DNA of 64,000 nucleotides, from the NCBI GenBank assembly GCA_019843655.1, contig JACDQD010000007.1, positions 20,850,365-20,914,364 of the forward strand, written 5' to 3'. Below the pieces are notes generated by a model. The model was not told the DNA's origin and did no database searches. It saw only the letters and a program-made list of their open reading frames with translations. Of this stretch, positions 49,777-61,312 are shown piece after piece. The position numbers were made by a program, and so were the translations under genes. Every line of letters begins with the position of its first letter. Positions within the stretch are counted from its first letter, which is position 1. This stretch comes from Lethocerus indicus. Taxonomy: Eukaryota > Arthropoda > Insecta > Hemiptera > Belostomatidae.

Positions 49777-50765
49777 GAATTGGTGATCCTGGAAGGTGGG
49801 GGAATTCGTGGGATTCTAGTGCGAAATCATAAACTTGGTTTGGTGTTTGCTTTCATATACCTGTTATAAGCATCGTAAGCATCGAGAATCGGGTTTCATT
49901 AAAATGTGCCCCACAATAGTTTCAACCAATCTAGAGATGAATGTACGACCAGTGACACACGAAAGAACGATGTTCACGTGAACTGCTCATTAGGCTATAA
50001 ATTGTAGGAAACATGAGTTGAATAATGGAACAATCGTTCATATAGTTTTAACTCCTCCCAATTTTCACCTAATAGAGACATTCTGTCCACGCTCCGGAAC
50101 TAAGTGTACTGTAACCGTAAGTGTTTTTACGATAAATATGCGTGGGGTGTTTATTCGGGAAAGAAGTAGAGCGATAAAATTACCTCAATTCGTCTCTCTT
50201 CACATGGATTGATAGACTGTGGAATGTAATTATGCCCCAATAATAATGGAATTCACCAAGCATATAAAGAATAAAACGTGTTGTGGGTGTAATTCCGTAA
50301 AATATTCAAAGAAGGAAATTACAATCATTTATGGTGCCGAAGGTGTTGATTTTGGGCAATTGTCAGGTGATTCAAATTAATGGAATCGGTGCATCTCTCG
50401 GAATGTTTTTTTCTGGAATTTCCGCCCATTCATAAAGCGCTGAAAAGCCATGACCGCGGCACCATCTTTAATTACATCTTCCCCTTCGCTCACCTTTTTG
50501 CGTATACCTCGGCTCGCAGAATTGGCCCCCATACCCCCACTCTCGAGATGCGTATCGGCGCCTCCAAGTTGGGGCCGCACCGGTGCCGGCCGAGAAGACT
50601 CCTGATGGCCGATAAAGAGGCAGAGTTGAGGAGCGGCTTTATCGCCGTAAAAGCCCGAGGCGAGAAATCTTTTAACTTTATTACCATTCCCCCATCATCC
50701 CAACGCCATGACTTCGCCTCGCGCAGTTAGATTTTAACATTTTCGTTCTCTGCAAATATTTGAAT

Positions 50766-50779
50766 TCGTTAATTTTCGT
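50766..50779. repeat. Target-site duplication, left copy (TCGTTAATTTTCGT)
   Basis: Exact 14-bp match to 51009-51022, flanking foldback copy B. Confidence 0.85.
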
Positions 50780-51008
50780 AGGGTCGTGGTGTTTCTGTCT
50801 CCTCTCGCTGGTTTGGTCTTTTGCTAGACCGGTTTCGGCTGCTTGCCATCTTCAGTAGCGGTGTTAGTCACTGTTGGCACTTTGGATGTTTTTGGGCATC
50901 CTCACTGCACTGTTACTTTCACTAGACCACACCAGCAAGAGGAGACAGAAATACCACGAACCTACGGTATTGCAACCCCTCGCAGACCACAAACCAGGTA
51001 TATTAAAA
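50780..51008 (+). mobile_element. Foldback insertion, copy B
   Basis: 229 bp with a perfect 14-bp target duplication. The left arm (minus sense) runs from AGGGTCGTGGTG to about 50920. The right arm is cut down to CTAGACCACACCAGCAAGAG onward, then CCTACGGTATTGCAACCCC and the tail ending GGTATATTAAAA. Outer ends agree with copies A and C. The central part of the palindrome is missing. No coding capacity beyond the short arm peptide. Confidence 0.8.
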
Positions 51009-51022
51009 TCGTTAATTTTCGT
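51009..51022. repeat. Target-site duplication, right copy (TCGTTAATTTTCGT)
   Basis: Exact partner of 50766-50779. Confidence 0.85.
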
Positions 51023-52343
51023 TTCCAGCACGTGCCAGGACACCTCGAATGAAAACGTTACCTCGATATTAAAAGAGAGGTTTTCAAACAATCAGTAATT
51101 TGATCCTCTTCAGCTCCCTGCAGCTATACAGACGAATTCCTCAGGTACACGTTTGAACCCTAAATCGGGGGTTGACAAGTTCTTTGGCTAGCTCAATGAT
51201 GCAAACTTCATCCCAACATTCTCCGTTTGCCAATTCGTTTCTATGATAGACCGTTTTCGATAATGATTCTGTATAGCAATTATCCCAAACCGTGGAACCG
51301 GGTTATTTTTAGTTTTCAGGATATTCCATGCTTCGGAAATTCGTAGTGTATTTTGTAATATTTATCCAGTGACGGGAGTGAAAAAATTATTGTGTAATCT
51401 CTCTTTTGTGTAAGTCATTATAAAATAATCGTTTATGTCCACATTTCTGGATTTGTAAACGCCGCGGAAAAAGAACCTCCGTTCGATATGAAGAAACGCT
51501 CAATAATTACTGGATGATTTTTAAAAGAGGGAGCTGAGTGTGACACAATGTTGGGCCATGGGAGTGGGCAATGGCTCTGGATAAAAGTGACGACGAGCTT
51601 GAAAGGTTGGGGGGGGCTGGTAAATACCGGCCACGTATTCAGATCACGAACGGTTCCGGTGAGCGGCTTCGTCTGGAGTGGACAAAGAGAGAAAGAGAGA
51701 GAAAAAGGAAAAAACTAACTGGAAAAGGAGAAAAACAAACCGAAATGAAGGCCAAAAAGGAGGACTTTCAGTCCGCTTCAAAAGGCTTGAGGCGCGGCGG
51801 CCCGACACCTTTGTTGTGCAAACTAGACACCCGTTTCCATTTTAAAGCCCCTCCCGGTTCCGATGGGCTTAAAAACACCAGGCACAAAGCGTTAATGGTC
51901 AGAATTGTCGTCGGACGGCTGGCAAAATGCGGCGAATAAAGCCGTTCCTACACGCCGACTGCCGGTGTTAGACCGCTGACCGAAGGAAAAACCTTAGTAG
52001 CCACCGAAGAAATCCTCGGATTGTAAATCGAATTCTCTCAAACTAAAATTCCTCCCCAGCATAAACTAAGCTCAGTAAGTTCGTAAGGAATGTGTCACCC
52101 GGTTAGAAATAGACTACATGATCCTCCTTGGGAAAAGACAACAGGCACTACTACTGTCGATAGCCTGAATATTTGAAAAAAATATATTTGTTTAATTATT
52201 TTACCCGATGCGATTACATTTTTAGTCACGCTTGTTTCATCACGATAACGGCCCCCGATTACGTGGCCGGATGTTCGACTCTGTTTCAAGTTGCCGCTAG
52301 GTATCATTCTCGGAATTACAAAAGAATTTTCGGTGAATAGTTC

Positions 52344-52373
52344 GAATAGGTCACGTCCGCGAGCGACCTATTC
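52344..52373. repeat. Inverted repeat GAATAGGTC ... GACCTATTC
   Basis: A perfect 9-bp stem (52344-52352 and 52365-52373; the T opposite on the right breaks it further) with a 12-base GC-rich loop. Function unknown. Confidence 0.6.
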
Positions 52374-53011
52374 TTGTATGAATTAAATAGACGTTTTTTT
52401 CTTTAGTAAAAGCTGGTCGGTTTATACTGTATACTGATGTGTACTGTGAAATTGTTAAAACATATATAATAAATTTTATTTTAATTATGTACACGTATTA
52501 ATTTATTTATTGTTAGGAACGTTAGTTGGTAGGTCCATACGAAAATTCGTTTTCGTTCATATCTCATACCGAACAGCCTGTCATCGACTAGACGTTATCC
52601 GGCAGAATCCCGAAAAGTTCTATTTCCATGTTACCCACGGGTGGGTACAAAAAAATACAGAGTCGGGAGATCGCATCTAACACAAGTAGTCGTCCCTAAG
52701 ATTTTATCGGACGACGTTTTATTAGGGGAGAATGGGGAGGAAAATATCTCATCCGACACGAAGGCCAATTACATCATGATTCTTCGGGCCAACCTCGGTA
52801 CCGCCTCCCGAAACGCTTAAGACAATAATTATTAATAACAATGATATACGTGGCTCGCTGCGAACCGGACCAGTTTAGCTCTTCAGGAAAAGGATTGATA
52901 AGAATCGAAAGTTAATTGGGCTCTAATTGTGCCCGGGTCTCGGCGGGTAGCAATCACAGCTCATAAATTTCGCTCGAAACTTACACAAACCGATCCGGGA
53001 AGTTTCTTGCG

Positions 53012-53050
53012 CTCTCTCCTCTCTCTCTCTCTCTCTCTCTCGCTCTCTCT
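53012..53050. repeat. (CT)n microsatellite, about 39 bp
   Basis: CT run with CC and CG interruptions. Confidence 0.92.
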
Positions 53051-54177
53051 GTTAAAGTAAAGAGTCTTCAATTAGCGCCGCGAACAGGAACACTGTGCAC
53101 GGTATATTTTATAAATACCCCTTTTTTTTATTCTGTACCACCTTCTTTCTTTCTCTCTCCCACTGCAGGAAGTAGTTTAATATTAAAAGGAACTGACATG
53201 CGAAACGCGCCTCTTCCCTCCTAGTTAATTCCGCCTATTATTTACTGGCAATTGCCCCGGCAGTTTCCTTTTTCGGAGTGCGCTTACATAAACAGTTTTT
53301 CACGGCGATACACAGCAGCACGAAACTACAATATTTCGTGAGCCGCCTTAATATGGCAAAATTGTTTTAGAAAGGCAAAATTATAACAGGGCCGTGAAAT
53401 TATGAATTTTTCATTCCGCGAACATTATATTTTTGTTGTTGAAAATCTGTGAAAATGAAAAATTATAATAAAAATGTTACTTCATGTTTGAAATTGAGGA
53501 AACCTTTAAATTCTGCAGGATATCATTGACATTGTCTTACTACAGTTTTCGAATCGGAGAATGAATATTCACGGTTTGCAATATCGGAGTTTAATCTTAT
53601 CAATATTTTGCGGATTCTTCAAACGGATTGCAGCATTCCAAGACTCGATTCCATTAGAATTTCTTTAAAACAATAACTACTACATTTCTGAGTTATGTGT
53701 ACATTTTAAAATAGTTCTTCAAACCCTGAAACTAGATATTAATACGTTTTCATTGCACTATTTGAGCGTTTTTGTGATTTGTATATGAATTTAAGAATTT
53801 TTGTACTTTTTGATTTTTTTCTGAATGTTTGCCTTCTACAATGAAAACACAAGAGAGTAGTGCGTTCTCTCTTGTATAAATAGGTTGAAAAGTAAGAAAA
53901 GGTCTACAGAATAGTGCAGCATGACACTGCCAAACGAGAGTTAGGGAAATTAATTAGTTCTAAATTCTTATTAAAATTCCCTACATTATGTGTCCTAATG
54001 CAGGGGAATATTTATAATTATTCTAATACAGTCCGAAATGGGCTGTCGAACGACTGTCAGAAGTTAGACCGGTCAAGACGAAGGTGAAGAAAGATTAAGA
54101 ATCTAATTGGCGCCCCACAACAAGACAGGAATGCGACTTAATCCCGTTGCACAATGGGAGAGCGAGCGCAGTTGAAA

Positions 54178-54235
54178 GAGATAGATAGATAGTGATACTC
54201 TGTTCGTGTGTGAGAGAGAGAGAGAGAGAGAGAGA
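54178..54235. repeat. (GATA)n and (GA)n compound microsatellite
   Basis: GATAGATAGATAG at about 54179-54192, then a (GA)12 run at 54212-54235. Confidence 0.9.
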
Positions 54236-57200
54236 CACCGACAATGTAACAACGCGCCTGTACAACACCACTGGACGAGCTCCAACCCGAGGAAGTTATC
54301 ATTCATAGCGCTACACGGCGAGTTTAATTAATGCGTTGCCCGTCGGTTTTCAGAACAAAAACTCGCGGGAGAGAAAATTGCAATTTAAATGAAAAACTAT
54401 AATGAATAAGTCCCACGGTGTAAAACCATCCGGCGGGATTGTAATTAGTGATGGTAATTACGCCCGTGTAAGCGCCGGTAATTGACAGCCGATATATTAT
54501 TGCGGCCTTGCGAACTGATTGGAAAGTAAACACGATTTAAGCAGTCCTGGGAAACAGGACTCTGTTTTTAAACAGGACATTTTTTAAATCAATGAATAAA
54601 TGAATTGTCACACAAGAAGTAGGATAGGCGTTATTAAATGGAGTGAAAAATAGTAATTACCTTTAAACGTAATCTATAACGCTGTGTAGCTGCATTTTTA
54701 TTTAAATTTTTTCAATTAAAATTATTGACCGTTATACAAGTTAATTTAAAATTCCAATCCTGTAATAGCATTATGTTTCCACTCGGTGAAATTTTTCTGC
54801 TCCTGGCAATCATTAATAGCAGTTTTACAGCTAATTTACCCTTGCTTTGATTTCTAGGACGAGTATTGGATCTCGTAATAATGTTCGGGATATTCGTAAC
54901 ATTTAAAAACGTCTCGAAATTGTCCCGGACTAAATAATTCTAATGAGCGTACTTGAATTCAGTAGTGTTCTAGCAAATAAGATTCTTCATTAATTTTCGA
55001 GTAAATATCCGAATTATTCATTTATTATTCCGTCCGTCCGCTGTCATTAATTTTGACTCGAATAGTTGTAAGAAAACGTGAGAGAGCCCTAATTCCTCAA
55101 CTGGTGGACCTTAAACAAAATCGAACATAATTTTTTCCCAATTGACTTCGCGCCTGCTAATTGCCTCCGCAGCCCTCTTGCGGGCCCTCTCGCGTGAGCC
55201 CCTGTCGCGTGCTTTCGACGGCTCCCCCTCATTTTCTTTTTATATTTCGAACGCACAAAATGAATTCGAACCGGGCCCCGACATGTAGTTTCCACCCGCC
55301 AACTCAATATAATTGGTCGAGATAAGGCGACTATTTTTTCTCCCCCCCCGAAAGGTTTAATGCCCCGGTTAAGACCAGTCGTTAAAAAACCCGCCCACGG
55401 TAATAATGTCTTCAATTTTCGGGCGTTCCGCCTTTCTCCTGTTCTAACGTGTTTCCCTAAATTAAATGCGGCCAAGGAACAAGGGGGAAAAAAATAATAT
55501 GGAAGGCACTGACGAGACTAACATCTGCCACCGAATTAAGGTTAAAGTGGAGAGCTACAATTTTCGTCTTGAACTAACTCAGGGGGTAACTCTACTCGTT
55601 AACTATTGTTCATAAATTTCACGACCTAACGATCACATGTTATAATATTACAATTTGGTCCGCTTACAGTCCGTTCTTGTTTAAAGAATGTTTTGAAGCT
55701 GAAATGAGGATCAATTTAAATTCGCAAGGGGGTAAAAATTTGGTCAAGGTATATAACTACAGAAATTTTAAGGTAAGTCCTTCAGTGTCATAATTATACT
55801 TGAAATTATATGAAGCGGAAATTAGCGACCCGGTTTTGAAACGAGAATTTAAAACCGTATTCTATTGCAGAATGCTCTCGGAGGTTCGAACCAGTCAACG
55901 AATTCGTCACATAAAGTAAGGTAATAAAATTAATGGCGGTCAGGCTATGCCGCTAAGTAATTTCACAGGGTAATAAAAAAAAAATGGAAAAAACCCTTCC
56001 AAATTGGGCCCCGTACGGCCATCCGTCATGCAACCGCCGTTTTTGCATATCGAGCCGGCGGCCCGGAATAACGAAAAAAATATTCGCCGATAAGGAGCGG
56101 AAAACACGGTGTTATTATACAAACAGTAATCCAGAATTTAAAAAAAAACTTAGATAAATACTTAACAATATATAAAGTGAAAAATCTAAATAAATAATCA
56201 TAGAGAACTGCCGAAATGGTGCCTCATGTACGATTATACAGCAAACCCTGTTATTTTAACTAGATCGAATTTCCTATGAAAATTGTGTTTCCCAACGACA
56301 ATTAAAGCATTAAAATTGGGTATAAAAAGAATATCAAATACAAAATTGAACATAAATTCCACCGCTCAATTAGTAATTCATTGTCGTAAATGATTTAATT
56401 TCATCGACGTAACTTGTTAATTAACTACTGCACAATTGGCAGTATAGTGCTAGCTGAAGCGTTGAATTTCTTAATAACCGATATCTGAAATGAACCTTAC
56501 ATTATTACACTGCCAATTAACTAAATTGAATCATTTCTTACATGGACTTTTTAAATTGCAATTTAGAGAATCATATTTCACGATGTTTTTATTCTCTCTG
56601 CATGAAAGATCTTATATCAGCTAGTTATTGTCTTAAATTATATTCCAATAGAGTTATTATTGGTTTTATATTTAGGTTGTATAATTGGTCGGCTACAACG
56701 TATGTCTTGACTAACTTGACTGAAAATTACCTGTTTTAGAACATTTTAGGAAAACATTATATCTATTGGATTTCCCTTACCGAGGAAGAAAGTGTCGGTA
56801 TTAAAAGCATTTTAAATCTCTTCCTTGATAAAATATCATGATAAATTTCCGGCCAGAGTAAAATGTAAATAAAATGTACACTTTTCCTTGTATTGCGTCG
56901 GCACCGAATTCATCGCCGCTAAGTCGATGACGTTAGTCGGGATTAATAAATAAATGGGATGCATTTCGGCGCTAATAATCATTGCTCATTTATATTGATG
57001 GATTGTCATTGGGCGGAGGATAATTGCCCGGTCTTAAACTGTCATCCATCGTCCGCTAATCCCAACTGCCTCTAGCTTAAGCCAAGCTTCCGATAACCGG
57101 CGACGAAACAGTGCAAATTTTGCTTTTGTGTGTTTTTTATGGATTCGCTCTGAAATCCATTCTCATTTCCGATGTATCATTCAAAATGACACTAATACCT

Positions 57201-58540
57201 CAGTCGAGAAATAGTCGTTTAGGGGGTTTTAACCAGCCAAGATAAGATTTGCATTCACGATTCAAAGCTCTCAAAGTTTATATACTGATTTATGAGCAGG
57301 CGATATTAAAAGTACTTTTCAGTATAGGACATTTTTTTATAATACACCAGGCGTAGAAGTAAATATGGTGTTTATGTATATTTATGATATAATTTATTGC
57401 ACTCACATTAGATCTTATTAGAATTTATAAATCCAGTTCCACATTTAATGCTCACATCTAAATGGACAACATTCATTATAGATAAAAGGCCACGAACGGC
57501 CTATGATCATAAATATAATCATTCTATAATAGTAAGCACTATCTGTCACGTACTCACTTTTTTGTCGATAATTGAAGTAAAGTTCCAATGCATAAAAATT
57601 CAGATCAGTGCTCCTACTAACAGACGTAAAATTTATGCCAGTTAATCAATGTGAGAATATTGAAAATATTCAGGATTTTAGTGAACATAATATAGCTTAT
57701 GTATATAAAAGTCTGGATGAAAAATCCTACAAACATGAGAAATGACGATCTGATAAACTATCTATGAATTATTTAGAATATTTAAATAACTCCAACTACT
57801 GACATTTTTAATGATGTAGCACATTCTATAAACAAATTGGACAACATTGCTTCATAAACGTTTTATATCAAAGGACAATATATAGTACCGCCTTAAGGTT
57901 TAAAATAACAGACGCGACGAGGAGATTAAGGAATGGTAAGCGTTTTCTATAAGACGTACGACATTTCCATAAGGCCTAGTGTAGAAAAGATTAAGAATTC
58001 AGTCCGAGATAAGTTCCGAGATTTAGTCGGCTCGTCGCTCGTAATCATTTCGTTAAATCCGTCAGTAGGGCGGCCTCGGGCCTGTACCGGGCTCGTTTAT
58101 AAAGAGCGCGTGTGCCCGCCCCCGCGCCACGGCATAATAGACGCCAGATAAAAATCAGATTTAACTCGAGAGCACGACTGAGCCATAAATACACAAACGT
58201 GAACCACACGTTGACATTTTCTTATCGGCCGCCGTCTATCTTTCTCACATAAATCTGTTCGTGGCCGTCGGGGCAGGGCGGACGCTACGGCAGCCCAACA
58301 AAGGGTGGGGGCTCCCGCCGCATAAAACTCGATCATAAAACCGGGACCGGGAATCAGGAACGCGTAACGCGCCGACTACACGGCGCCCCCCCCCTCTACT
58401 ACTACCCCTATAACTCTTCAACTGAAGACATCCTGCGACATACCCATGTAAAAGAACACTAAGCTCTGCCGTCCGATGGTCATATTAATAACGGAAAAAT
58501 TATATAGTTTTAAAATTAAGCAATGTTTACTTGATAAAAA

Positions 58541-58995
58541 TGCTCTAAAATGCGATTTTTGGGCCTAAAAACCGCATTTTTGGGCCAATCACGTCTAAAA
58601 ATGCCATTTTTGGGCCTAATAACCGCATTTTGGGGCTAATTAAGTGTTTAAAAAGACCATTTCTGGGCCTAAAATCTATCTGGGCCAATTTTGCGTCTAA
58701 AAATGCCATTTTTGTGTCCAAATAGCCATTTTTGGGCCTAAAAACTGCATTTTTGGGCCATTTTTGCGTCAAAAAATGCAGTTTTTGGGTCTAAAAACCG
58801 CATTTTAGGTATAATTTTGCGTCTAAAAATGTCATTTTTGGTCTAAAACTCACATTTTTCAAAAAATCTCCTATAAAATACGCTTTTTAGGCCCAAAAAT
58901 AGAGTTTTTAGGCGCAAGATCGGCCCAAAAATTTAATTTTTGGGCACAAAATCGGCTATAAAATGCCGTTTTTAGGCCCCAAAATGGTTTTTTTA
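58541..58995. repeat. Degenerate tandem repeat, unit about 50-53 bp, with an inverted second part
   Basis: From about 58545 to 58850 the motif CGTCTAAAAATGCCATTTTT followed by GGGCCTAAAAACCGCATTTT recurs. CGTCT-type anchors lie at 58592, 58644 (diverged), 58694, 58767 and 58820, giving spacings of about 52, 50, 73 and 53 bp. Each unit contains complementary AAAAATG/CATTTTT and TTTTTGGGCC/GGCC(C/T)AAAAA halves, so it is strongly self-complementary. From about 58860 to 58995 the same words appear complemented (TTTTTAGGCCCAAAAATAG, TTTTTAGGCGCAA), so this part runs in the opposite direction. One minus-strand frame of 75 codons crosses it and is an artefact of the repeat (recurring PKM-FLGPK words). 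Confidence 0.85.
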
Positions 58996-59110
58996 GGCGC
59001 AAAATTGTCAATTAAGGTCAAGTGAAGGCCGTTTAAGTGAAGTCCAAATTTGCGTTTAAGTCGATTCTTTTGTGTCGGGTATGGGGAGTCCACGTAACAG
59101 TCACAATATG
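58996..59110 (-). mobile_element. Jockey-derived fragment with shared chimeric 5' side
   Basis: Read on the minus strand, AATCGACTTAAACGCAAATT and the following GGACTTCACTTAAACGGCC to TTGACCTTAA (59075 down to about 59013) correspond to the RT segment at about 400-468 of the first copy, with deletions. 5' of GAATCGAC the sequence switches to GGGGAGTCCACG-type DNA (complement: ACTCCCCATACCCGACACAA), which is not the RT sequence of the first copy but matches the same side of the 20.7 kb copy. Its low-coordinate end touches the tandem repeat. Confidence 0.6.
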
Positions 59111-61109
59111 GGCATTTAAGGTGAGGAAATTAAATTTGTGTATTAGCGAACACTGTACCTTATGCAATTTCTTCAATAGTGATTCTATACTATTTTTTTA
59201 TAACAATTCCACAATCTTTGTGTGTATATCTTTCGGTACATTGGGTCGGCAGAGGTGAGAATACCTACGTGGTGAAACTACCGATCTGGCCGCCATGATG
59301 GATGAAACCGCGCGGTCCGGGATCCGCATGACCAGCAACGGACAAATGATTTATAAGGGCGGTCCGGGGAGACCGGGCACGATTGATGAGAGGCCCTTGG
59401 CGACGTTTCACCGCTTCCCGACTCCGTCCACTGCTCCGGAGTCGCGCGTCCTCCTCCTTGATTAATTGAATCCGCGATAGGCCTCTCTTCGTACGATTCG
59501 ATATTAACGGACCTACAAATCAACGTCCCCCCCCCCCGTTTTATGCCAATTATTTCCACGATAATGCCGAGCCCGACCCCCTTTTTCATGACGCCGGCGT
59601 CGTCCCAGTTGTCGCGCCTGTGATAGATGAGGTGTCGCGCGCGGATGATTAATTGCTACGTATCCGGGAAACGCGAGGCCCGCACTCCGGGAATATACGA
59701 CACATAATTAGACGGACAACGGGGAAAATAGACCGGGAAAAATCCGAAAACCGTTCCGACCGTTTGGCCTCAGGAAGAAAATCACTGTCGGAACCATAAA
59801 ATTGGGTCTTTGTATTGTGAGAAAGTTCAGAGTGTTTTCCATATTGAGGCGAAATTGAAAACACCCCAAGTGGAAATATTAGAATAACTATATAAGTATA
59901 AATGCCACTACAAGTTTGGTACATATGTACGAACAATTCATCTAATTTCGCTAATAATTAAAATACGCGTATTTAAAATATATACTTTTTTAACGATTAT
60001 TCCAATTAAAATCTCCTTTATAAGTAGTTTTTGTTTTAGTTCAATATCTCTTCCGGTCGTTATTCCTGGCGATTGGTTCTTTACTTCTGAACCAATTCAT
60101 TGTTATCTCATTCTTGACGCTGGTTTCTCCCAGCGAATTTTCGTTAGAGATACGCGAAAAGTACTCAAACTCCTTTAAATGCGGAAGGAATTTTTAAATA
60201 ATGGAAAATTAAAGGCTTTCTTACGCCGAATATTTTTTAAAAAAATGTATTTTCGAAGGTTCCCACGAACGTTCAGTCATAATTCAGATTCCGTACAAAA
60301 ATCCCCCCCCCGCCCTCTTAACAACGACAGAGAAATTCATTGTCAGGAGCGGGTCGTACCGAAAATATTCGACCTAGTTTCGCCCTCTGGCACACGTGAC
60401 GACCGTTCGCCGTTAAGATAAATTCGTGTCCGTCTTAAACGGCGGCCGCCGGGTTGGAGGTTGGCACATGGCTGGTGGGGACTAATCTGGCGGATCGCAG
60501 TTAGGGGGCGCTACGCTCAATGGAGACAAACCGCGGGCAAGTGTCCGACGTGTCCAGGAATAGAGAGGAGCGGTGAGGGCCCCGCCGTCACATATCTGCC
60601 GCCGGTTATACATCTGGCCGGTAATGAGCGGGCACCTTCGCGTTCCGCCAACGTTGACAAATACTGAAGACAGTTGCCGGGGGCAGTCAACGCGCCCACG
60701 TCCCGGCATTAATAAGACAAACTGCCGGCTTTTCCGCTCGTATTTATCTGTCCGTTACTTTATTTTTAATTTTACCATTCGTTGGTGTCAATTCGAACGG
60801 GGTGCCGCAGAAATTTTAAAGGATTTAGGAAACCTTTTAAGATGTAACATTCTAATTCTAATAGGCCTTAAGTAATGTCGAAACATCAAAGGACAATAAG
60901 GGTCATATATTTTCATTAGAATTGTTAAATAAATAGCTTGCATTATTTTAGATATAAATATGACAATAGGATTGGCTGATCATAAATATAAAGTTTATAC
61001 GCCTTTCGACAATTTGACTGTATACTGTAAAATTGGTTGAGGTACAAATCCACGAGAACAGTACAGAGGCAGATAGGAAGCAAATATACAGAAAAAGAAG
61101 GTATATACC
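59111..61109. other. Non-coding stretch without recognised genes
   Basis: No supported gene. GC-rich patches at 59.28-59.7 and 60.3-60.7 kb; AT-rich at 59.8-60.25 and 60.85-61.05 kb. Two adjacent small hairpins lie at 60072-60135. Confidence 0.55.
60072..60135. repeat. Two adjacent perfect hairpins
   Basis: ATTGGTTC (60072-60079) pairs with GAACCAAT (60089-60096) over a 9-base loop. CGCTGG (60118-60123) pairs with CCAGCG (60130-60135) over a 6-base loop. No RNA family recognised. Confidence 0.55.
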
Positions 61110-61312
61110 GGCGATTTCGTGTTTCTCTCGCCGGTTTCGGCCCCTCACCATCTTCAGTAGCGGTGTTAGTCACTTTGAATGTTTTTTCGGCATCCTCACT
61201 CCACTGTCACTGTCACTTGTAATCCAGAGTGCCAGAGTGACTGAGACCGCTACTGAAAATGGCGAGCAGTCGGTATTCCAACCCCTCGCAGAGCACAAAA
61301 CAGGTATTCTAA
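61110..61312 (+). mobile_element. Foldback insertion, copy E
   Basis: The left arm (minus sense, from GCGATTTCGTGTTTCTCTCG to about 61217) carries internal deletions, including the TTTGGTCTTTTGCTAGACCG part. The right arm (plus sense, about 61227-61312) has ACCGCTACTGAAAATGGCGA followed directly by GGTATTCCAACCCCTCGCAG and the tail CACAAAACAGGTATTCTAAA. Target duplication not clear. It is more diverged than copies A-D. Confidence 0.7.

Larger units (their letters stand above)
41601..50765. other. Non-coding stretch without recognised genes
   Basis: No supported gene. Strongly GC-rich, CpG-containing blocks at 43.05-43.45, 43.6-43.85, 44.15-44.65, 44.95-45.75, 46.55-46.95 and 47.8-48.95 kb alternate with AT-rich DNA at 42.5-43.0, 44.7-44.85 and 49.8-50.35 kb. 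Chance frames on both strands cluster in the GC blocks. Confidence 0.55.
51023..58540. other. Non-coding stretch without recognised genes
   Basis: No supported gene. A purine-rich segment at about 51.67-51.77 kb gives a Lys/Arg/Glu-rich frame of 122 codons (51571-51939) with no known domain. 52.4-52.55, 53.4-54.0, 54.55-55.05 and 56.1-57.9 kb are AT-rich. 55.1-55.45 and 58.0-58.4 kb are GC-rich patches. Confidence 0.55.

Noticed and set aside
51571..51939. 122-codon frame rich in Lys, Arg and Glu
   Set aside because: The composition follows a purine-rich tract (GAGAAAGAGAG-type). No domain is recognised and there is no supporting gene context, so it is not called as a gene.
55880..55900. GGTTCGAACC, resembling a tRNA B box (also near 11914, 35948 and 44409)
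   Set aside because: No A box or cloverleaf-compatible stems at the right distance on either strand.
58545..58772. 75-codon minus-strand frame with repeating PKM/FLGPK words
   Set aside because: It is the translation of the tandem repeat, not an independent gene.
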